From positions 186,001 through 250,000 of the forward strand of contig NZ_MZNT01000005.1 of the NCBI RefSeq assembly GCF_002042965.1: DNA of 64,000 nucleotides, read 5' to 3'. Of the stretch, positions 16,046 to 24,782 are shown piece after piece (position 1 is the first letter of the stretch; every line of letters starts with the position of its first letter). Both the position numbers and the translations under genes were made by a program. Below the pieces are notes generated by a model. The model did not search any database. It saw only the letters and a list, made by a program, of their open reading frames with translations, and had not been told where the DNA came from. The DNA is from Paenibacillus sp. 32352 (lineage in GTDB: Bacteria > Bacillota > Bacilli > Paenibacillales > NBRC-103111).

Positions 16046-16876
16046 TTACTTAAAGGTCGAATTGGCCATGGCCGCCACAATATATTTTTGAGCGAAAACG
16101 AATACCAATACGATCGGCAAAATGACAACCACACTTGCAGCCATCAGCAGATGGAAGTTTAACGCTTCGTTACCAGCGATAGAATCTCTCATCATGGCGA
16201 TACCGACAGTCAGTACGCGCATTTGATTGGAGTTCGTCATAACGAGAGGCCAGAAGTAGGAATTCCAGCTGTGAATAAAGCTGATAACCAGCAGGGTAAT
16301 GACCGTCGGGAACGCCATCGGCGTCAAAATGCGGTACAAAATTTGCACGCGATTCGCTCCGTCCACCTTCGCCGCCTCGATGACGTCGTTATTAATGGAT
16401 TTGAACGTTTGACGCAGCAGGAAGATGCCGTAGGCCGAAGCCGCATGCGGAATGATCAGCGCATAGAACGTATTGATCCAGCCCAGCTTAGACATCATGA
16501 CATATACCGGCACGAAGGTAACCTGATCCGGTACGATCAAGGCAGCCAATACCAGAATGAACAGCTTTTCTCTACCTGGGAATGTTCCTTTGGCAAAAGC
16601 ATAAGCAGCCATAAGTCCGATATTGATTTGAAGGAAGATAATCCCCACCGTTTGGATCAATGTATTGGAGGCAAAGCGCCAGAACGGAATGGTATTGAAG
16701 GCTTGGAAAAAGTTCTGCCACATTAATTTCTCCGGCCAAAAGGTCGGTACGGCCAAGCGAAGCTCCTCCGGCGATTTTAAAGCGGTTACGAGCATCCAGT
16801 ACACTGGGAAAAAGACAATCAGCGTAATGAGAATGGCCGATATATAACGGGTGGTTACCCCTAGTGATTTCGTCAT
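16046..16876 (-). CDS. ugpE: ABC importer permease, UgpE/MalG type
   Basis: 276 residues with six predicted membrane helices, starting after a short cytoplasmic N terminus. The EAA loop that docks the ATPase is present (EAAKVDGANRVQILYRILTP). The C terminus is FAQKYIVAAMANSTFK, the usual MalG-type ending. Its neighbours (a binding lipoprotein, a second permease and a phosphodiesterase) suggest uptake of glycerol 3-phosphate or glycerophosphodiesters, as in Ugp systems. No ATPase gene is present, so a shared MsmX/UgpC-like ATPase is inferred. It lies 11 bases after the partner permease gene. Confidence 0.85.
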   Translation of the reverse strand: MTKSLGVTTRYISAILITLIVFFPVYWMLVTALKSPEELRLAVPTFWPEKLMWQNFFQAFNTIPFWRFASNTLIQTVGIIFLQINIGLMAAYAFAKGTFPGREKLFILVLAALIVPDQVTFVPVYVMMSKLGWINTFYALIIPHAASAYGIFLLRQTFKSINNDVIEAAKVDGANRVQILYRILTPMAFPTVITLLVISFIHSWNSYFWPLVMTNSNQMRVLTVGIAMMRDSIAGNEALNFHLLMAASVVVILPIVLVFVFAQKYIVAAMANSTFK

Positions 16877-16887
16877 TGATCTATAAC

Positions 16888-17841
16888 CTACCCTTCGTAA
16901 TGAACTTTCTTCTTGGAGACGTACATTTGCAGCATGGTCAGAAGAACGATGATGAAGAAGAAAATGATAACCAGCGCAGAGGCCCGGCCTGTTTTAAATT
17001 CGGAGAAAGCCATCGTATAAATCCAGTACACCATCGCTTTGGTCGATTCCAAGGGTCCTCCATTGGTCATAATATCTACGGATTGGAACACCTGCATGGA
17101 AGAAATAAAGTTCGTCACGACAAGGAACAGAGTAATTGGCGACAGCAGCGGAAGCGTAATATGCCAGAACTGCGTCCATTTGCTGGCCCCGTCGATGCTG
17201 GACGCTTCATAGTATTCAACTGGAATCCCGCGCAGGCCGGCGATAAAGATGATCATCGCAAATCCAACGCCCTTCCAGACCGAAACGATGATAAGAACCC
17301 AAAGCGCCGTTTTCGGATTTTGCAGCCACTGTACCTTCTCAATGCCCACTAACTCTAACAGCTCGTTCATTAAGCCGTACTGGGAGTTGAAGATCCACAG
17401 GAAGATCATGGATACGATGACCATGGAAATGTAATGCGGCATAAATAACAGCATTCTTAGGAAATTGAAGAATCGGGACGATACGTTGAACAAAAGCGCT
17501 AACAATAATCCGAAGCCCAAGGTTAGCACTACATCCAGGACCGTATAAGTAAATGTTATTCTTAATACGTTATAGAAGGTCTCGCTGGTAAGCAGCTTCT
17601 CATAATTGTCGAAGCCGACGAATTGCTTCACGGGCTTCGTCATATTCCAGTTCGTAAAGCTTAAGTAGAAGGAATTTACCAATGGATAATAAATGAAGAT
17701 GACCAGAAACGCCAAAGCCGGCAGGGCGAAGGAAAAATCCTTCAACCCCTCCAGCAGGCGGTACGCGGAGCGTCTGCCCGTGCCTGATTTGGCAGCGGAA
17801 TTCACCCGGGCATTGATATTAGTGCTTCCCGTTTCTTTCAT
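16888..17841 (-). CDS. ugpA: ABC importer permease, UgpA/MalF type
   Basis: 317 residues. A polar N terminus of about 30 residues is followed by six membrane helices (ALPALAFLVIFIYYP first). The EAA motif is EYYEASSIDGASKWTQFWHITLP, and MTNGGPLESTKAMVYWIY is a common MalF-family periplasmic/helix segment. It forms the channel with the next gene product. The start follows the binding-protein stop by 20 bases. The Ugp assignment rests mainly on operon context; the proteins alone would fit any CUT1 sugar transporter. Confidence 0.85.
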   Translation of the reverse strand: MKETGSTNINARVNSAAKSGTGRRSAYRLLEGLKDFSFALPALAFLVIFIYYPLVNSFYLSFTNWNMTKPVKQFVGFDNYEKLLTSETFYNVLRITFTYTVLDVVLTLGFGLLLALLFNVSSRFFNFLRMLLFMPHYISMVIVSMIFLWIFNSQYGLMNELLELVGIEKVQWLQNPKTALWVLIIVSVWKGVGFAMIIFIAGLRGIPVEYYEASSIDGASKWTQFWHITLPLLSPITLFLVVTNFISSMQVFQSVDIMTNGGPLESTKAMVYWIYTMAFSEFKTGRASALVIIFFFIIVLLTMLQMYVSKKKVHYEG

Positions 17842-17861
17842 TGTATTGCTCCTTCCCGTGC

Positions 17862-19175
17862 TTACTTGTAATCAGCAATAATTTCGTTGATAGGCTTTAC
17901 CGTTTCTTTCAGCAAAGGTACAGGATCTTCATTATTCAATACCATTTTACCGACAACCTCTTTGTACTTCTCGCTGAACTCAGGATAAGCAGGGTGCTGG
18001 ATGCGTGGAGCTACGTTATCGAAATTCTCGAATACAGCCTTGTATTGCGGCCATTTTTCAAAGTACTTCTTGCCTTCGTCTGTGTTTACAACCGATTTAT
18101 GCGTAGGCAGGTAGCCTGTATAATCCGCCCATTTGATATTGTTTTCTGCAGATACCATGAATTTCAGGAACTTCCAGCCCGCTTCTTTTTGCTTGGCGTT
18201 TGCGCCGTTCATCAGCACGATTCCCGCTCCCCCGATGTGGGATTTTCTCTCTTTATCCCCTGGAATGAACGATACGCCAACCTCGAATTTCGCGTTTTGC
18301 ACGTACGTTTTGATGATGGCCGAGGAATGCTGCACCATACCGACCTTGCCTTCAAGGAACATTTGTCTCATAACATCGGATGCGCCTTTTCCGTAACCCA
18401 TTTGCATGGAGCCGTCTTTAATCCATTTTTGGAAGTTTTGCGCCCAGCGCAGGCTGTCCGGCTGATCGAAGCCCGATTTATTATCCTTGGTCAGGATCGT
18501 ACCGCCGCCGTTGGAGATCCAAGGATCGTAATACCATGTATCCCAGCCTGGAACGGAGAACGCGTAGCGGGTGGTTTTACCGTTTTCCTTCACGGTCACC
18601 TTCTTGTTGAACTCCTCAATCTCGCTCCAGGTTTGCGGAGGCTTCACGCCCAATTGATCGAACATCGTTTTGTTGTATACCATGACACTCGTGCTTACAA
18701 TGAGCGGAAATCCGTACTGCTTATCTTTAAAGGAATAGGCTTGCAGCATACCTTTGGAAAAGTCGTTCAAGTCCACGCCGTCCCGCTTAATATATGGACC
18801 GAGGTCTGCAAACACTCCGCCATCCGCAAAGTTAGGCAGCGCCGATACCTCAACGTTCGTAACGGCTGGAACATCATTGGCTGCAACCGCCGCTTGCAAT
18901 TTTTTATGTAAATCCGTATAGCCGCCTTGGAACACAGGCTCGACCGTAATATTCGGATATTTCTTGTTGAACTCGCTGATCATGTAGTTCACTCCGGCCA
19001 TCTGCTCTTCCGAGTGGGAATGCCAATATTGTATCGTGATCGGAGAATTATCCTCCGCTGCTGTTTTTGCGTCCTCAATTTTCTCGCCGGCACCTGTGCT
19101 GGAGTTGGAGCAGCCGATGACAGAGCCGAATAGTGCAGCCATGACAGTCAAAGATAACCATTTCTTATGTTTCAT
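17862..19175 (-). CDS. ugpB: ABC importer solute-binding lipoprotein, UgpB-like
   Basis: 437 residues from the ATG at 19175, preceded by GAGAGGGG. The signal peptide ends FGSVIGC (lipobox). The mature part fits UgpB-like binding proteins: ITIQYWHSHSEEQMAGVNYM near residue 45, VPAVTNVEVSALPNFADGG, and QKEAGWKFLKFMVSAENNIKWADYTGYLP, the last being especially typical of UgpB. It binds substrate outside the membrane and is first in the five-gene operon. The leader of about 240 bases contains a candidate terminator that may be under GlpP control. Confidence 0.85.
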   Translation of the reverse strand: MKHKKWLSLTVMAALFGSVIGCSNSSTGAGEKIEDAKTAAEDNSPITIQYWHSHSEEQMAGVNYMISEFNKKYPNITVEPVFQGGYTDLHKKLQAAVAANDVPAVTNVEVSALPNFADGGVFADLGPYIKRDGVDLNDFSKGMLQAYSFKDKQYGFPLIVSTSVMVYNKTMFDQLGVKPPQTWSEIEEFNKKVTVKENGKTTRYAFSVPGWDTWYYDPWISNGGGTILTKDNKSGFDQPDSLRWAQNFQKWIKDGSMQMGYGKGASDVMRQMFLEGKVGMVQHSSAIIKTYVQNAKFEVGVSFIPGDKERKSHIGGAGIVLMNGANAKQKEAGWKFLKFMVSAENNIKWADYTGYLPTHKSVVNTDEGKKYFEKWPQYKAVFENFDNVAPRIQHPAYPEFSEKYKEVVGKMVLNNEDPVPLLKETVKPINEIIADYK

Positions 19176-19283
19176 TCTAAATACCCCTCTCAGTTTGCAT
19201 TCGTGTTTGAATATGAAAAGGCTTACAACGGTCTCAAGACCGACTAGCGATGCGGGTCTCACCTCCAAATAGGATCAGGCAGA

Positions 19284-19355
19284 CAAAAAAAGACCAAGAG
19301 AACGTCTAGAGACACATGCCGCGCAATAAGCACAGGCAAGAAGATTGTCCCTTGG
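19284..19355 (-). terminator. Candidate leader terminator of the ugp-like operon
   Basis: On the minus strand CCAAGGGA pairs with TCTCTTGG (one G-U) across a 46-base loop that has further pairing, followed by TCTTTTTTTG. ATGAGATAA occurs just before the stem, recalling ATGAGACTAA in the glpD leader. The stem is short, so this is weaker than the two glp leaders. Confidence 0.45.
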
Positions 19356-19424
19356 ATTATCTCATGATCTCCGCATCCAAGTTAGTATGATGTGTTGTAC
19401 TGTGTAATACCTCTTACGTTGAAA

Positions 19425-19454
19425 AGTATGCCATAGGGTATAACGGATTGTCAA
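19425..19454 (-). promoter_or_regulatory. Promoter of the ugp-like operon
   Basis: TTGACA (19449-19454) and CATACT (19425-19430) on the minus strand, 18 bases apart. The perfect -35 makes this the best promoter candidate in the 355-base gap before ugpB. Confidence 0.6.
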
Positions 19455-19530
19455 TCCTTTGATATGTTAATAAATTATTAATGATACCACTATTCCGCTA
19501 GACATACAAGAGTATTCTCGCAAGCTTGAT

Positions 19531-20292
19531 TTATACGGTAGGAGCTCTGCCCGGCTCCAAATTACCCGGCAGCTTCCACGGGGAAGCCTCCAGGGAAATG
19601 ATCTCTTCAGCGCTTAAGGCCGTTATGGTCTGAATCGCCCGCATCAGCTTTTCGGAGTGAGTTGTTTTTACGTTGAACTTCAGCTCCATAACAGGGACAT
19701 CTCCATCGGGGCTATGATGAGGCTCCTCCGACTTCATTTTCACCGTAACGATCTGGATCCCCTGTTCGCCAAAGACAGTGGAGATCTTGCCCATCACGCC
19801 CGGACGGTCATACACTTTGATGACCACCTCCTGATGCCTCCGGTTGCGCATTAGATACCGTTCCCATTTGTTCAAGGCGAACAGGCTGAGGAAGACTAGA
19901 ACGGTTGCCAGAGCCGCGCAATAATAAAAGCCTGCCCCTACGCAAAGTCCGATTGCGGCCACGACCCAGATTGAAGCAGCTGTGGTCAAACCGGATATGG
20001 TCGAGCCCGTTCTGATAATGGCCCCCGCACCCAGAAACCCGATCCCGCTGATAACCTGAGCCGCCAAACGAGCAGGGTCCATTCTTACGTTGGGCTCTAC
20101 GGCAAATTCCCCGAAGCCGTAGATGGACAGCAGCATGATGGCGGCAGCTCCGACACACACGAGAATATGGGTGCGAAGCCCTGCGGCATGGTTGCTCCAT
20201 TCCCGTTCAAAGCCTATCAGTCCTCCCATCGCAGCCGCAGTCAAGATGCGCAGGGTCAGGTCGAATTGAGAAATGTGCCATATACTGTTCAT
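19531..20292 (-). CDS. MgtC/SapB family membrane protein
   Basis: 253 residues. The N-terminal 145 residues form the MgtC membrane domain, with signatures GGLIGFEREWSNHAAGLRTH, GIGFLGAGAIIR and GLTTAASIWVVAAIGL. The C-terminal 100 residues are a soluble ACT-like domain (VVIKVYDRPGVMGKISTVFG). The family affects growth at low magnesium and may act by regulating other membrane enzymes; the biochemical role is unsettled. GGGGGAG lies nine bases upstream of the ATG. It starts 15 bases after glpD and may be co-transcribed with it. Confidence 0.9.
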   Translation of the reverse strand: MNSIWHISQFDLTLRILTAAAMGGLIGFEREWSNHAAGLRTHILVCVGAAAIMLLSIYGFGEFAVEPNVRMDPARLAAQVISGIGFLGAGAIIRTGSTISGLTTAASIWVVAAIGLCVGAGFYYCAALATVLVFLSLFALNKWERYLMRNRRHQEVVIKVYDRPGVMGKISTVFGEQGIQIVTVKMKSEEPHHSPDGDVPVMELKFNVKTTHSEKLMRAIQTITALSAEEIISLEASPWKLPGNLEPGRAPTV

Positions 20293-20307
20293 ATTTCGAC
20301 TCCCCCT

Positions 20308-22002
20308 TTACGATGAAGCTTTCTGCAGCCTGGTATCGCTTGCCGGAAGCTCGTGGATATGATGAAACAGCTGATTCAGCTGCTCCAGCTGCATATCCTT
20401 TTGATGTGTATCAAGACCTAATAGATCGCCTAGCATCTTCTCGACGATATTTCGGTATTTCTCCGCCTTGGCCAGCTGAAAGTAGGACCATCCTGAACGA
20501 AGCCTTAGAAAGTCGGAGGCGGTGACCGTCATTTCCTCCTCTACGGAGTAGCGGAGCTGCGCAAAGAGCCACTGCAGGTTATCCGGTACATGATGCTTCC
20601 GGGCATCCGGCAAATAATTGAGAATGTTCAATGCATTGGAGCCATAGGTGTCGATCCACTCCTGCATGACGGCCGTGCTGACCCCGAGGGCAACGCCTGT
20701 TTTCAGCATCTCTTGCTTCCATTCGGCAAAGGTGAAGCCTTCCTTAGTCTCGCCGCCGGTAATCACGATTTGATCGGTTGTGCAGCCCGGGTAGACTTTG
20801 CCGGTTTCCTTGCCCAGAAATTCGGCTACCAGGTCGACCACCTTCTCCGCCATTTTACGGAACCCGGTCAGCTTCCCTCCGGCAATCGTTATCAGCCTGC
20901 TCTCGGAGATAAATACTTCGTCTTTTCTCGACAGCTCGGAAGGACCTTTACCCTCTTCATAGATGAGTGGCCGAAGTCCCGCCCAGTGAGATTTCACATC
21001 CTGCCGGGTGAGCTTAACTGCTGGAAACATCGCATTGACGGCTCGGAGAAGGTACTCCCTGTCCTCCTGCGTCGTTCTCGGCTGATCGATGGAATCGGAG
21101 TAAGCCGTATCCGTCGTGCCGATATAGGTGATATCCCCTCGGGGAATGACGAAGACCATTCTGCCGTCCGGCGTATCGAAGTAGGCGGATTGATGCACCG
21201 GCAATCTATGGTAATCGACGACCAGGTGCACCCCTTTTGTCAAAAACAACCGTTTGCCCTTGAGCGAGCCGTCCAAATCCCTGACTTGATCAGCCCATGG
21301 TCCGGCTGCATTGACGATGTGCTTCGCACGGATCACCATCCTTCTTCCGCTGATGCTGTCATGAACCTCAACACCGGCTGCTCGCCCGTTCTCGTAAATT
21401 ATCTTCTTTGCTTCGGCATAATTGACGGCTAGAGCCCCTCTTTGTGAAGCCGTTTTCATGATATCCAGCGTTAAACGCGCATCATCCGTACGGTACTCAA
21501 AGTATAAGCCCCCGCCCTTCAGCCCTTCCTTCTTCAGCAAGGGTTCTATCTCCATCACTTCTCTGCGGCCGAGCATCTTCCTGCGCTCCTTGCGGGCGAC
21601 GCCGGCAAGCCAATCATAAAGGTATAGGCCTATGGAGGAAGCCAGATAGCCGTAGGTGCCTCCCTTATACACCGGCAGAAGCATAGGGGCCGGAATGACA
21701 AGATGAGGCGCGTTTCTGTATAGGATCGCCCGTTCGCGGCCCACCTCCCGTACCAGCTTGAAATCTCCCTGCTTCAAATATCGCAGCCCCCCGTGGATCA
21801 GCTTCGTCGATCGGCTGCTCGTACCCGAACCAAAATCATTCTTCTCGAGTACACCTACTTTGATCCCTCGGGTGATGGCATCCAAGGCTATACCTGCTCC
21901 TGTAATCCCGCCGCCAATAACAAGTAAATCGAGCTCGCTTTCCGCCATCGAATGCAGTCTGGCCGTTCTGCTTGCTGATGAAAAAGCTCCGTGACGGTTC
22001 AT
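20308..22002 (-). CDS. glpD: Aerobic glycerol-3-phosphate dehydrogenase
   Basis: 564 residues from the ATG at 22002, which has an excellent GGAGGTGAA; B. subtilis GlpD is about 555. The frame is open further upstream, but that region is the leader terminator. The FAD-binding motif is LDLLVIGGGITGAGIALDA. FGSGTSSRSTKLIHGGLRYL follows, then the GlpD C-terminal helical domain. The membrane-associated enzyme oxidises glycerol 3-phosphate to dihydroxyacetone phosphate and passes electrons to quinone. It is third in HAD phosphatase-glpP-glpD. The terminator between glpP and glpD implies antitermination by GlpP. Confidence 0.95.
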   Translation of the reverse strand: MNRHGAFSSASRTARLHSMAESELDLLVIGGGITGAGIALDAITRGIKVGVLEKNDFGSGTSSRSTKLIHGGLRYLKQGDFKLVREVGRERAILYRNAPHLVIPAPMLLPVYKGGTYGYLASSIGLYLYDWLAGVARKERRKMLGRREVMEIEPLLKKEGLKGGGLYFEYRTDDARLTLDIMKTASQRGALAVNYAEAKKIIYENGRAAGVEVHDSISGRRMVIRAKHIVNAAGPWADQVRDLDGSLKGKRLFLTKGVHLVVDYHRLPVHQSAYFDTPDGRMVFVIPRGDITYIGTTDTAYSDSIDQPRTTQEDREYLLRAVNAMFPAVKLTRQDVKSHWAGLRPLIYEEGKGPSELSRKDEVFISESRLITIAGGKLTGFRKMAEKVVDLVAEFLGKETGKVYPGCTTDQIVITGGETKEGFTFAEWKQEMLKTGVALGVSTAVMQEWIDTYGSNALNILNYLPDARKHHVPDNLQWLFAQLRYSVEEEMTVTASDFLRLRSGWSYFQLAKAEKYRNIVEKMLGDLLGLDTHQKDMQLEQLNQLFHHIHELPASDTRLQKASS

Positions 22003-22038
22003 CGTATTCACCTCCAGAAAGTTCAGATTCGGGAATAG

Positions 22039-22103
22039 AAAAAACCTCCATGAAAAAGAACAACCGACAAGTCCCGGCCGCACTTTTTCAAAGAGGTTTC
22101 TCC
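22039..22103 (-). terminator. GlpP-type leader terminator of glpD
   Basis: On the minus strand GGAGAAACC (22095-22103) leads into a stem (AACCTCTTTGAAAAAG with CTTTTTCATGGAGGTT) followed by TTTTTTC. It lies between the glpP stop and the glpD start. The same GGAGAAACC precedes the terminator at 23603-23672. GlpP antitermination at such leaders is known in B. subtilis. Confidence 0.85.
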
Positions 22104-22146
22104 TTAGTCTCATCCCGCTTTGAATCTGCTATTGTGTATTTAGTTG

Positions 22147-22701
22147 TTACCACAAGCTCGATGTACCGGCTGACACCGCTAATGCGCCCGCTCTTAACGC
22201 TTCATCAATCTCCTCTTGATTGCCGACCAACCCTCCGGCAATGATCGGCAGCGGTGTCATATTCGTCATCTCTCGGATGATGCGGGGCATAATGCCCGGC
22301 ATCACCTCTATCGCATCCGGCTGACTTTGCTCAACGGCTTTAATGCCTCTTGTCACTGCGCTGCGGTCTATAAGAAAAATACGCTGGATGGCCATCAGGT
22401 GTAAGTCTTTGGCCACTCGAATCAAGTTGCTTTTGGTAGAAATGATGCCCGTCGGTTTGATATTCAGCGCCATATAAGTAACCCCGCTTTTATCAGGGGA
22501 TATGCCGTCAATAAACTCCATGTGAGGAAATACGTGCTTACCCGACGCTTTCACTTTATCTACCAATTCTTTGATGTTGAAGATGGAGCCCGTCAATAAA
22601 AAAATGATGTTGGCTTCGCTTTGCAGGGCAAGCTCCAGGTCTTCTTCTCTCTGCACGGCCGCGATAGTTTGATGCTCGACCAAATCGACGATCGGATACA
22701 T
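22147..22701 (-). CDS. glpP: Glycerol uptake operon antiterminator GlpP
   Basis: 184 residues (B. subtilis GlpP is about 190). The ATG at 22701 is chosen for the AAAGGGGGA before it; an in-frame ATG ten codons upstream has none. The TIM-barrel-like protein shows family segments NIIFLLTGSIFNIKELV, FPHMEFIDGISPDKSGV, IISTKSNLIRVAKD, IEVMPGIMPRII and PIIAGGLV. With glycerol 3-phosphate bound it attaches to leader RNA and prevents termination. It lies between the HAD phosphatase and glpD genes, and both flanking leaders carry the same motif before a terminator, so it probably controls its own operon. Confidence 0.92.
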   Translation of the reverse strand: MYPIVDLVEHQTIAAVQREEDLELALQSEANIIFLLTGSIFNIKELVDKVKASGKHVFPHMEFIDGISPDKSGVTYMALNIKPTGIISTKSNLIRVAKDLHLMAIQRIFLIDRSAVTRGIKAVEQSQPDAIEVMPGIMPRIIREMTNMTPLPIIAGGLVGNQEEIDEALRAGALAVSAGTSSLW

Positions 22702-22746
22702 TCGTCTCCCCCTTTCTGCAAGTAGAACCATTATACCATGATTCCT

Positions 22747-23517
22747 CTAGAGGCGGACGATTTCTTTGATGCTCGGGATGACATGTCTAGGCTTAAACTC
22801 TGAGGCTGCAGCCATCTCCGCCGTTGCAACGCCGGTTAACACCAGAACCGATGCCATCCCTGCATCGTTGCCCATCTTGATATCCGTTTCCAACCGATCC
22901 CCGATCATGAAGCAGTCCTCATACTTCAATCCCAGGTGCTCCACAGCCGCTTCTGCCGCAATGAGCGAAGGCTTTCCTACCACCAGGTCGATCGATCGGC
23001 CCGTCGCTGCCTCCAACGCTGCGATAAAGGTGCCCGTATCGGGAATTTGGCCGTTATCCAGCGGACAGGTCGCATCCGGGTTCGATGCAATGATTTTGGA
23101 ACCGCTTACTGCGGCTTGATAGACAAGGTTCAGCTTGTCGTAAGTGAACTGGCGGTCCCAGGATAACACGACATAATCAGGTCTCACGCTGTCCCCGGTG
23201 ATTGGAATGCCATGCTCATGCAGCTCATCATGGATGGGCTGCTCACCAATGACATACACTTTCTCGCCAGGCTGCAGCTTTTTTTGCAAGTAGCGAGCGA
23301 CTATCAGGGAGGAATTCAGGACATCCTCGACACGGGTCGGAATGCCCATTTTCGTCAGCTTTTCTGAATAAGACTGCCGTGTGGCGATCGGTTTGTTAGA
23401 TAAAAAGACGACCTTATCCCCCCGTTCTCTCAACGTTCGAATCGTTTCAGCAGCGCCCTCAATCATTTTGTCCCCTAAATAAACGGTACCATCCAGATCA
23501 AATATGTAACCTCTCAT
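22747..23517 (-). CDS. HAD-family NagD/AraL-like sugar phosphatase
   Basis: 256 residues from the ATG at 23517 (GAGG and AGAGG upstream). HAD motif I is YIFDLDGTVYLGD, motif II VVFLSNKP, motif III Lys in LVVGKPS, and motif IV MIGDRLETDIKMG. The C2-type cap matches NagD/AraL/phosphoglycolate phosphatase-like enzymes. It is first in an operon with glpP and glpD and behind the same type of leader. Dephosphorylation of glycerol 3-phosphate or dihydroxyacetone phosphate, as overflow control, is therefore an inference from context. The natural substrate is not shown by sequence. Confidence 0.88.
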   Translation of the reverse strand: MRGYIFDLDGTVYLGDKMIEGAAETIRTLRERGDKVVFLSNKPIATRQSYSEKLTKMGIPTRVEDVLNSSLIVARYLQKKLQPGEKVYVIGEQPIHDELHEHGIPITGDSVRPDYVVLSWDRQFTYDKLNLVYQAAVSGSKIIASNPDATCPLDNGQIPDTGTFIAALEAATGRSIDLVVGKPSLIAAEAAVEHLGLKYEDCFMIGDRLETDIKMGNDAGMASVLVLTGVATAEMAAASEFKPRHVIPSIKEIVRL

Positions 23518-23602
23518 ATCCTCTTCCTCGCTTTTATAAAAGGTAAATAAATCTTTGTCCGGTATCCGCGCGGAAATACGATTCGAATCATTCAAACAAT
23601 AA

Positions 23603-23672
23603 CAAAAAACCCCTATCAACAGTAAACACACCCTCCAACAAGAAGGGCATGATTACGGATAAGGGTTTCTCC
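23603..23672 (-). terminator. GlpP-type leader terminator of the HAD-glpP-glpD operon
   Basis: On the minus strand GGAGAAACC (23664-23672) opens the stem AACCCTTATC with GATAGGGGTT, followed by TTTTTTG. It sits between a consensus promoter and the first gene and repeats the arrangement before glpD. Confidence 0.82.
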
Positions 23673-23711
23673 ATCTACTCGAACCTACCGTATATCAATG
23701 CATTGAATTGA

Positions 23712-23740
23712 ATTATAAAACCGCTTTCCTTATTTGTCAA
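23712..23740 (-). promoter_or_regulatory. Consensus sigma-A promoter of HAD-glpP-glpD
   Basis: TTGACA (23735-23740) and TATAAT (23712-23717) with a 17-base spacer on the minus strand, a full match to consensus. Bases 23714-23750 also form AAAACCG/CGGTTTT, a likely terminator of the upstream hydrolase gene overlapping this promoter. Confidence 0.92.
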
Positions 23741-23758
23741 CGGTTTTTTACAATAACT

Positions 23759-24763
23759 TCAAAGACATTCCTTAAAAATAGCTTCCGTTCGGTCGATGAT
23801 TCCGTCTTCTTTCGTGTAATCCTGGTTGGACAGCATGATGAGGACCTGCTTACGTTCCGGAAACTGCCTGAATTTGCACCAATAACCGGGCAGCCAGCCT
23901 CCATGTCCACGGCTTCCATGGTATATGGACCATCCGTAGCCGTAGTGGCGGATCTCGTCTATGTAGGCATGGGGAGCGAACATCTTGCGGAGCAGCTCCT
24001 CCGAAACCAGATGTCCGGGATAGAGCGCCCGGTCCCATTTCAGCAGGTCCTCCGCAGTCGAAACCATATGGCCCGAAGCCAAGAAGTTACCTAGCTCAAA
24101 GTAACGGGCTTTGACTTGCTCCCCTTTTTCGTTCAACGAATAGCCCTGTGCCAGTCCGTGCACAATGCTATCCGAGCTTCCGAAGCCGGTAGAATCCATG
24201 CCAAGAGGAGCAAGGATGTTCTGCGTCACAAATTCCGCATAGCTCATGCCGGTTACCGTCTCAATCAGAACGCCCAGCAAATTGTAGCCCGTATTGCAAT
24301 ATTCCCACTTCGTGCCCGGCACTGATGGCTGCGGGTCATGCTGAATCAATTGCAGGATATCCAGACCTTCGTATAGCGTTCTTTCCAGCCCGCCTGCAAA
24401 CCCAGGCAGCTTCTCAAAATCGCGAATGCCCGATGTGTGCGTAAGCAGTTGATGGATCGTAATGCAGGAATCGAGCCCGTCTGCTACCGGGAGGTAATCG
24501 CCAATCCTCCCTCGAATATCGATAACCCCCCGCTCTTCCAGCATAAGCGCAGCCATAGCCGTGATTGGCTTCGTAATCGAAGCGATCTGGAATTTGGTCT
24601 CGCCGGTATTCGGAACCTGATGCTCGCAATTGGCAAGGCCATAGGATCTATGAAAGCAAATATGCCCCTCTTCTGCTGCCAAAATCGTTCCGCTGAACTG
24701 CCTCTCCAAAGCATAAGCTTCAAAATGCTCCGTCAGCTTGCGTTCCAAAAGCTGCTGTCTCAC
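23759..24763 (-). CDS. Serine hydrolase, beta-lactamase/class C penicillin-binding-like
   Basis: About 334 residues from the GTG at 24763, which follows AGGGAGGGAGAAGG; an ATG at 24796 overlaps the end of alr and has no ribosome site. The active site is intact: Ser-x-x-Lys in QIASITKPITAM (about residues 62-65), Tyr-x-Asn in YCNTGYNLLG, and HGGWLPGY near the C terminus in place of KTG. No signal peptide is seen, so the enzyme is probably cytoplasmic and acts as an esterase or peptidase on small or D-amino-acid substrates. It lies directly after alr, consistent with D-alanine metabolism, but this is only context. Confidence 0.87.
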   Translation of the reverse strand: MRQQLLERKLTEHFEAYALERQFSGTILAAEEGHICFHRSYGLANCEHQVPNTGETKFQIASITKPITAMAALMLEERGVIDIRGRIGDYLPVADGLDSCITIHQLLTHTSGIRDFEKLPGFAGGLERTLYEGLDILQLIQHDPQPSVPGTKWEYCNTGYNLLGVLIETVTGMSYAEFVTQNILAPLGMDSTGFGSSDSIVHGLAQGYSLNEKGEQVKARYFELGNFLASGHMVSTAEDLLKWDRALYPGHLVSEELLRKMFAPHAYIDEIRHYGYGWSIYHGSRGHGGWLPGYWCKFRQFPERKQVLIMLSNQDYTKEDGIIDRTEAIFKECL

Positions 24764-24782
24764 CCTTCTCCCTCCCTGCTCA

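Noticed and set aside
17841-18911. 356-codon plus-strand frame opposite the ugpB-like gene
   Set aside because: It is the mirror of a solid binding-protein gene in the same codon register; the reading shows typical antisense composition.
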